64,000 nucleotides of DNA, from assembly GCA_944320415.1 (NCBI GenBank), contig CALUHJ010000002.1:62001-126000 (forward strand). Reading direction: 5' to 3'. Position 1 is the first letter of the stretch, and each line of letters starts with the position of its first letter. Under the pieces are notes generated by a model. The model saw only the letters and a list, made by a program, of their open reading frames with translations, was not told where the DNA came from and searched no databases. This document shows positions 62,161 through 64,000 of the stretch, piece after piece. Source of the DNA: an uncultured Bacteroidales bacterium (GTDB taxonomy: Bacteria > Bacteroidota > Bacteroidia > Bacteroidales > P3). The translations under genes were made by a program, and so were the position numbers.

Positions 62161-62847
62161 ATGAAAAAAATCTTTAATTGTTTAACTATTGCCCTTGTCG
62201 GGCTTATGATTGCGGCTTGTTCTGGAAGCGGCAACGAATTTATCAAAGAAGCGGAAAACAAAGTAGAAATCAAAGAAGATGCTTTATGGGGTCAATTGCC
62301 AAGCATTGCAGATCAATATAAAGCTGCAAAAGATGCCATGGAAACTGCGATGGAAAAAGACAGGGAAGAAATTCTTAAATCAGCCAAGGACCTTGGAGAT
62401 GCCATGAAACAGGGAGAAGAAAAACTCTCAAAGTACGAAGCAAAAGAAGCAGAAATTGATACGTTTTACAGCAAGAAGTTCATGGAAGCAGCTGCAAAGT
62501 TGAAAGACAAGGAAGTCCCTTGCAGTTTTGACGCAAGTTTGTTCTCATCCGCAAAAATAACAATCATAGGGGCAGAGGAAACAGACAAAAGCGTGCCAAG
62601 CAGGTTGGTATTGAAGGCAGAACTCGTTTTAGCCGCCGATATGACATCTCCGTACATAACATTCGACTATTTAAACAGCACGGGTGAAAAAGGAAAAGCA
62701 AGTGGCGCCGCATACTTGGATAAAGGGAAAAAATACAAGGCTGGAGATAAGATATTATTGGAAAAAGGACAAAACGGAGGTCCTTTGATGGTATCTTTTG
62801 AATCACTTAAAGATTTCAACAAGATGCACTTTGGCGGGAAGAAATAA
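62161..62847 (+). CDS. Lipoprotein of unknown function
   Basis: A 228-residue exported lipoprotein: signal IALVGLMIAACSGSGNEF with lipobox AAC near residue 20. A long helical, Lys/Glu/Ala-rich region (about 25-115, likely coiled-coil: KAAKDAMETAMEKDREEILK) precedes a beta-rich C-terminal domain (about 120-228) with ITIIGAEETDKSVPSRLVLK and KGQNGGPLMVSFESLKDFNK. Family not recognised. Likely co-transcribed with the gene upstream; a terminator follows. Confidence 0.75.
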   Translation: MKKIFNCLTIALVGLMIAACSGSGNEFIKEAENKVEIKEDALWGQLPSIADQYKAAKDAMETAMEKDREEILKSAKDLGDAMKQGEEKLSKYEAKEAEIDTFYSKKFMEAAAKLKDKEVPCSFDASLFSSAKITIIGAEETDKSVPSRLVLKAELVLAADMTSPYITFDYLNSTGEKGKASGAAYLDKGKKYKAGDKILLEKGQNGGPLMVSFESLKDFNKMHFGGKK

Positions 62848-62866
62848 TTCCCAAAATTGCAATAAT

Positions 62867-62914
62867 AAAGGAAATCATTCAATACGTTTGATGTTAAATG
62901 ATTTCCTTTTTTGT
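62867..62914. terminator. Bidirectional terminator between the lipoprotein and the sulfatase-type gene
   Basis: A 13-bp perfect stem (AAAGGAAATCATT, 62867-62879, with its complement 62897-62909) and a 17-nt loop, then Ts. The stop codon of the opposite gene (62877-62875) lies inside the stem. The plus-strand exit has the better T-run. Confidence 0.8.
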
Positions 62915-64000
62915 TTTTGTTCAAGTATATATTGAGAATATTGTATCATTGAGAAAGCATATTCACGCATTTTACCGGCCAAATGTTTCTGTTCCTTTAT
63001 ACAATTATTCGCATTATCATCTGTTAAACGATATAAATTCTCCATACCGTTGATATGATACACATAGAAATAATTTTCACTTAAAACACCTATTTTGTCA
63101 TCTGCGGAAAAATAAGCGTAAGGTCTTTTTTCTCTTTTCAAATCTATTCCAAGGGTATTATTCTGATAATTCTCAAATAGCATTGAAAGCAATGTAGGAC
63201 CCAAATCAATCTGCAAGGCAAACGATCCGACAGATTCAGGTTTTATTTGACTCGGAGAAAAAAACAACATAGGCGTATGATGATAAGACAAAGGCATTTC
63301 ATATTTAGATCCCGGTTTTGCATAACCATGATCTGCAACAAAGACAAAAACTGTATTATTGTACCAATCCGTCTTCTTCGCATCTTCCATAAAACGACCT
63401 ATCGCCCAATCTGCATATTCTACAATCTGATTCTTTATCCCATTGCTATGAGGTCTAAAATCAATATCCTCCGGCAGTACATAAGGGCCATGATCGCTTG
63501 AACTCATAAGACAGACAAAAAACGGTTTGTCCGAACTTAACGAATTCAGAATCTTTATTGCTTTTTCGTACATTACATGATCCGGTACTCCGAGAGTGCT
63601 TTTAACCTGAGAAACGGGATAATCTTTCTGCGATATTATCCTTTCAATTCCGTTGGCATAAAGAAATCCGGCTATATTGTCAAATTGTTCATCATGAGTT
63701 GTAAAATAAAGGGTTTGATAGCCTTTATCTTTTAATACATTCGGTAATCCATCCATTGTAGGAATCAATACTTTGTTCATTGAATGCTGAGAAAGTATTG
63801 CGGGATGAGAAAACAAGGTTGAATACACTCCATTGTAAGTATGTATACCTGCAGTATAGGCATTGTCATAGGAAAGAGACTGTCTTATTATACCGTCCAG
63901 ACAAGGCGTCAGATTGCTTTCCTCATTAAAATAACCCACTTTATCTGCAGACATGGACTCCATTATAATAAGAACAACATTCGTTCCCTCAGCCAGATGA
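62875..64000 (-). CDS. LTA-synthase/sulfatase-family phosphotransferase (N-terminus cut by window end)
   Basis: Membrane enzyme of the alkaline-phosphatase superfamily, LtaS/phosphoglycerol-transferase branch. Only the C-terminal catalytic domain is visible, about 375 residues; the N-terminal membrane helices lie outside. The metal Glu is in NVVLIIMESMSADK, the likely nucleophile Thr in AGIHTYNGVYSTLFSHPAIL, and the Asp-His pair in VFVFVADHGYAKPG; YHHTPMLFFSPS supplies a further His. The substrate (phosphoethanolamine, phosphoglycerol or other) is unclear. The open frame runs through 64000; an internal ATG at 63963 is not the true start because the metal motif begins upstream. Confidence 0.88.
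   Translation of the reverse strand, partial: HLAEGTNVVLIIMESMSADKVGYFNEESNLTPCLDGIIRQSLSYDNAYTAGIHTYNGVYSTLFSHPAILSQHSMNKVLIPTMDGLPNVLKDKGYQTLYFTTHDEQFDNIAGFLYANGIERIISQKDYPVSQVKSTLGVPDHVMYEKAIKILNSLSSDKPFFVCLMSSSDHGPYVLPEDIDFRPHSNGIKNQIVEYADWAIGRFMEDAKKTDWYNNTVFVFVADHGYAKPGSKYEMPLSYHHTPMLFFSPSQIKPESVGSFALQIDLGPTLLSMLFENYQNNTLGIDLKREKRPYAYFSADDKIGVLSENYFYVYHINGMENLYRLTDDNANNCIKEQKHLAGKMREYAFSMIQYSQYILEQKQKRKSFNIKRIE

Overview
The window looks like a chromosome segment of an anaerobic Bacteroidetes bacterium, most likely order Bacteroidales. Evidence: a complete gldK/L/M/N-type (porK/L/M/N) type IX secretion operon with a PorP/SprF protein, a fused SecDF, a DUF4270-type lipoprotein, LptB/LptC and Kdo/heptose LPS genes, and about twenty copies of the Bacteroidetes -7 promoter box (TAnnTTTG), several with a TTTG box 18-21 nt upstream. 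Shine-Dalgarno sequences are weak or absent. Base composition is AT-rich (near 40% GC in lines counted by hand). Pyruvate:ferredoxin oxidoreductase, a four-subunit 2-oxoacid:ferredoxin oxidoreductase, acetate kinase and an RnfA subunit indicate ferredoxin-based fermentation. I cannot name the species.

Layout. 1-4430 (mostly minus): N-terminal part of a TonB-dependent receptor, a small membrane protein and secDF. 4665-6032: an MFS transporter with a strong terminator. 6241-6895: an XRE regulator/membrane protein pair. 7029-7446 holds no convincing gene. 7509-13444 (minus): aspS, a PlsC-like acyltransferase, ackA, a K+/H+ antiporter and an alpha/beta hydrolase. 13667-16406 (plus): a stand-alone rnfA, a degenerate nucleotidyltransferase-like protein and two LPS-type glycosyltransferases. 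16424-18676 (minus): pth, rplY, prs. Then tRNA-Leu(CAA) with its own promoter and terminator, a C_GCAxxG_C_C protein, a WcaJ-type sugar transferase and lipoprotein (minus), and a plus-strand block: pcm, a glycogen-synthase N-domain protein, a DUF4270 lipoprotein, a YwqK/MORN-repeat protein, a degenerate UbiA-family protein and maf.

27573-34913 is the ferredoxin block: nifJ (minus), sodB (minus) and korDABC (plus). 35094-37807 is a more GC-rich SF1 helicase-nuclease gene broken by one missing A in a poly-A run. 37974-43991 is the type IX secretion operon (transcribed porP-porK-porL-porM-porN) with a promoter and a terminator. 44161-48466 (minus) is an envelope operon: lptB, a polysaccharide-deacetylase-like gene, hldD, kdsC, rlpA. 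48607-49326 is an orphan methyltransferase-like gene. 49451-57887 (minus) is a long run: purL, a secreted C1 peptidase, a hypothetical, coaX, an outer-membrane protein, a TPR protein and lptC. 58107-59775 holds GSCFA and cutC. 59803-62847 holds a membrane-bound AraC-type regulator diverging from a secreted protein/lipoprotein pair. The window ends in an LTA-synthase/sulfatase-type enzyme cut by the edge.

Themes. Envelope biogenesis dominates: SecDF and T9SS for export, and LptB, LptC, HldD, KdsC, GT2, GT9 and WcaJ for LPS or polysaccharide. The points most worth a second look are: a dispersed intergenic repeat family with 21-nt period found only where transcription changes strand; a UbiA homologue that has lost its metal-binding aspartates but stays intact and coupled to maf; a possible three-half-site operator beside the membrane AraC regulator; the helicase frameshift; and an rnfA separated from the rest of an rnf operon. 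I did not find a clearly new multi-gene system.
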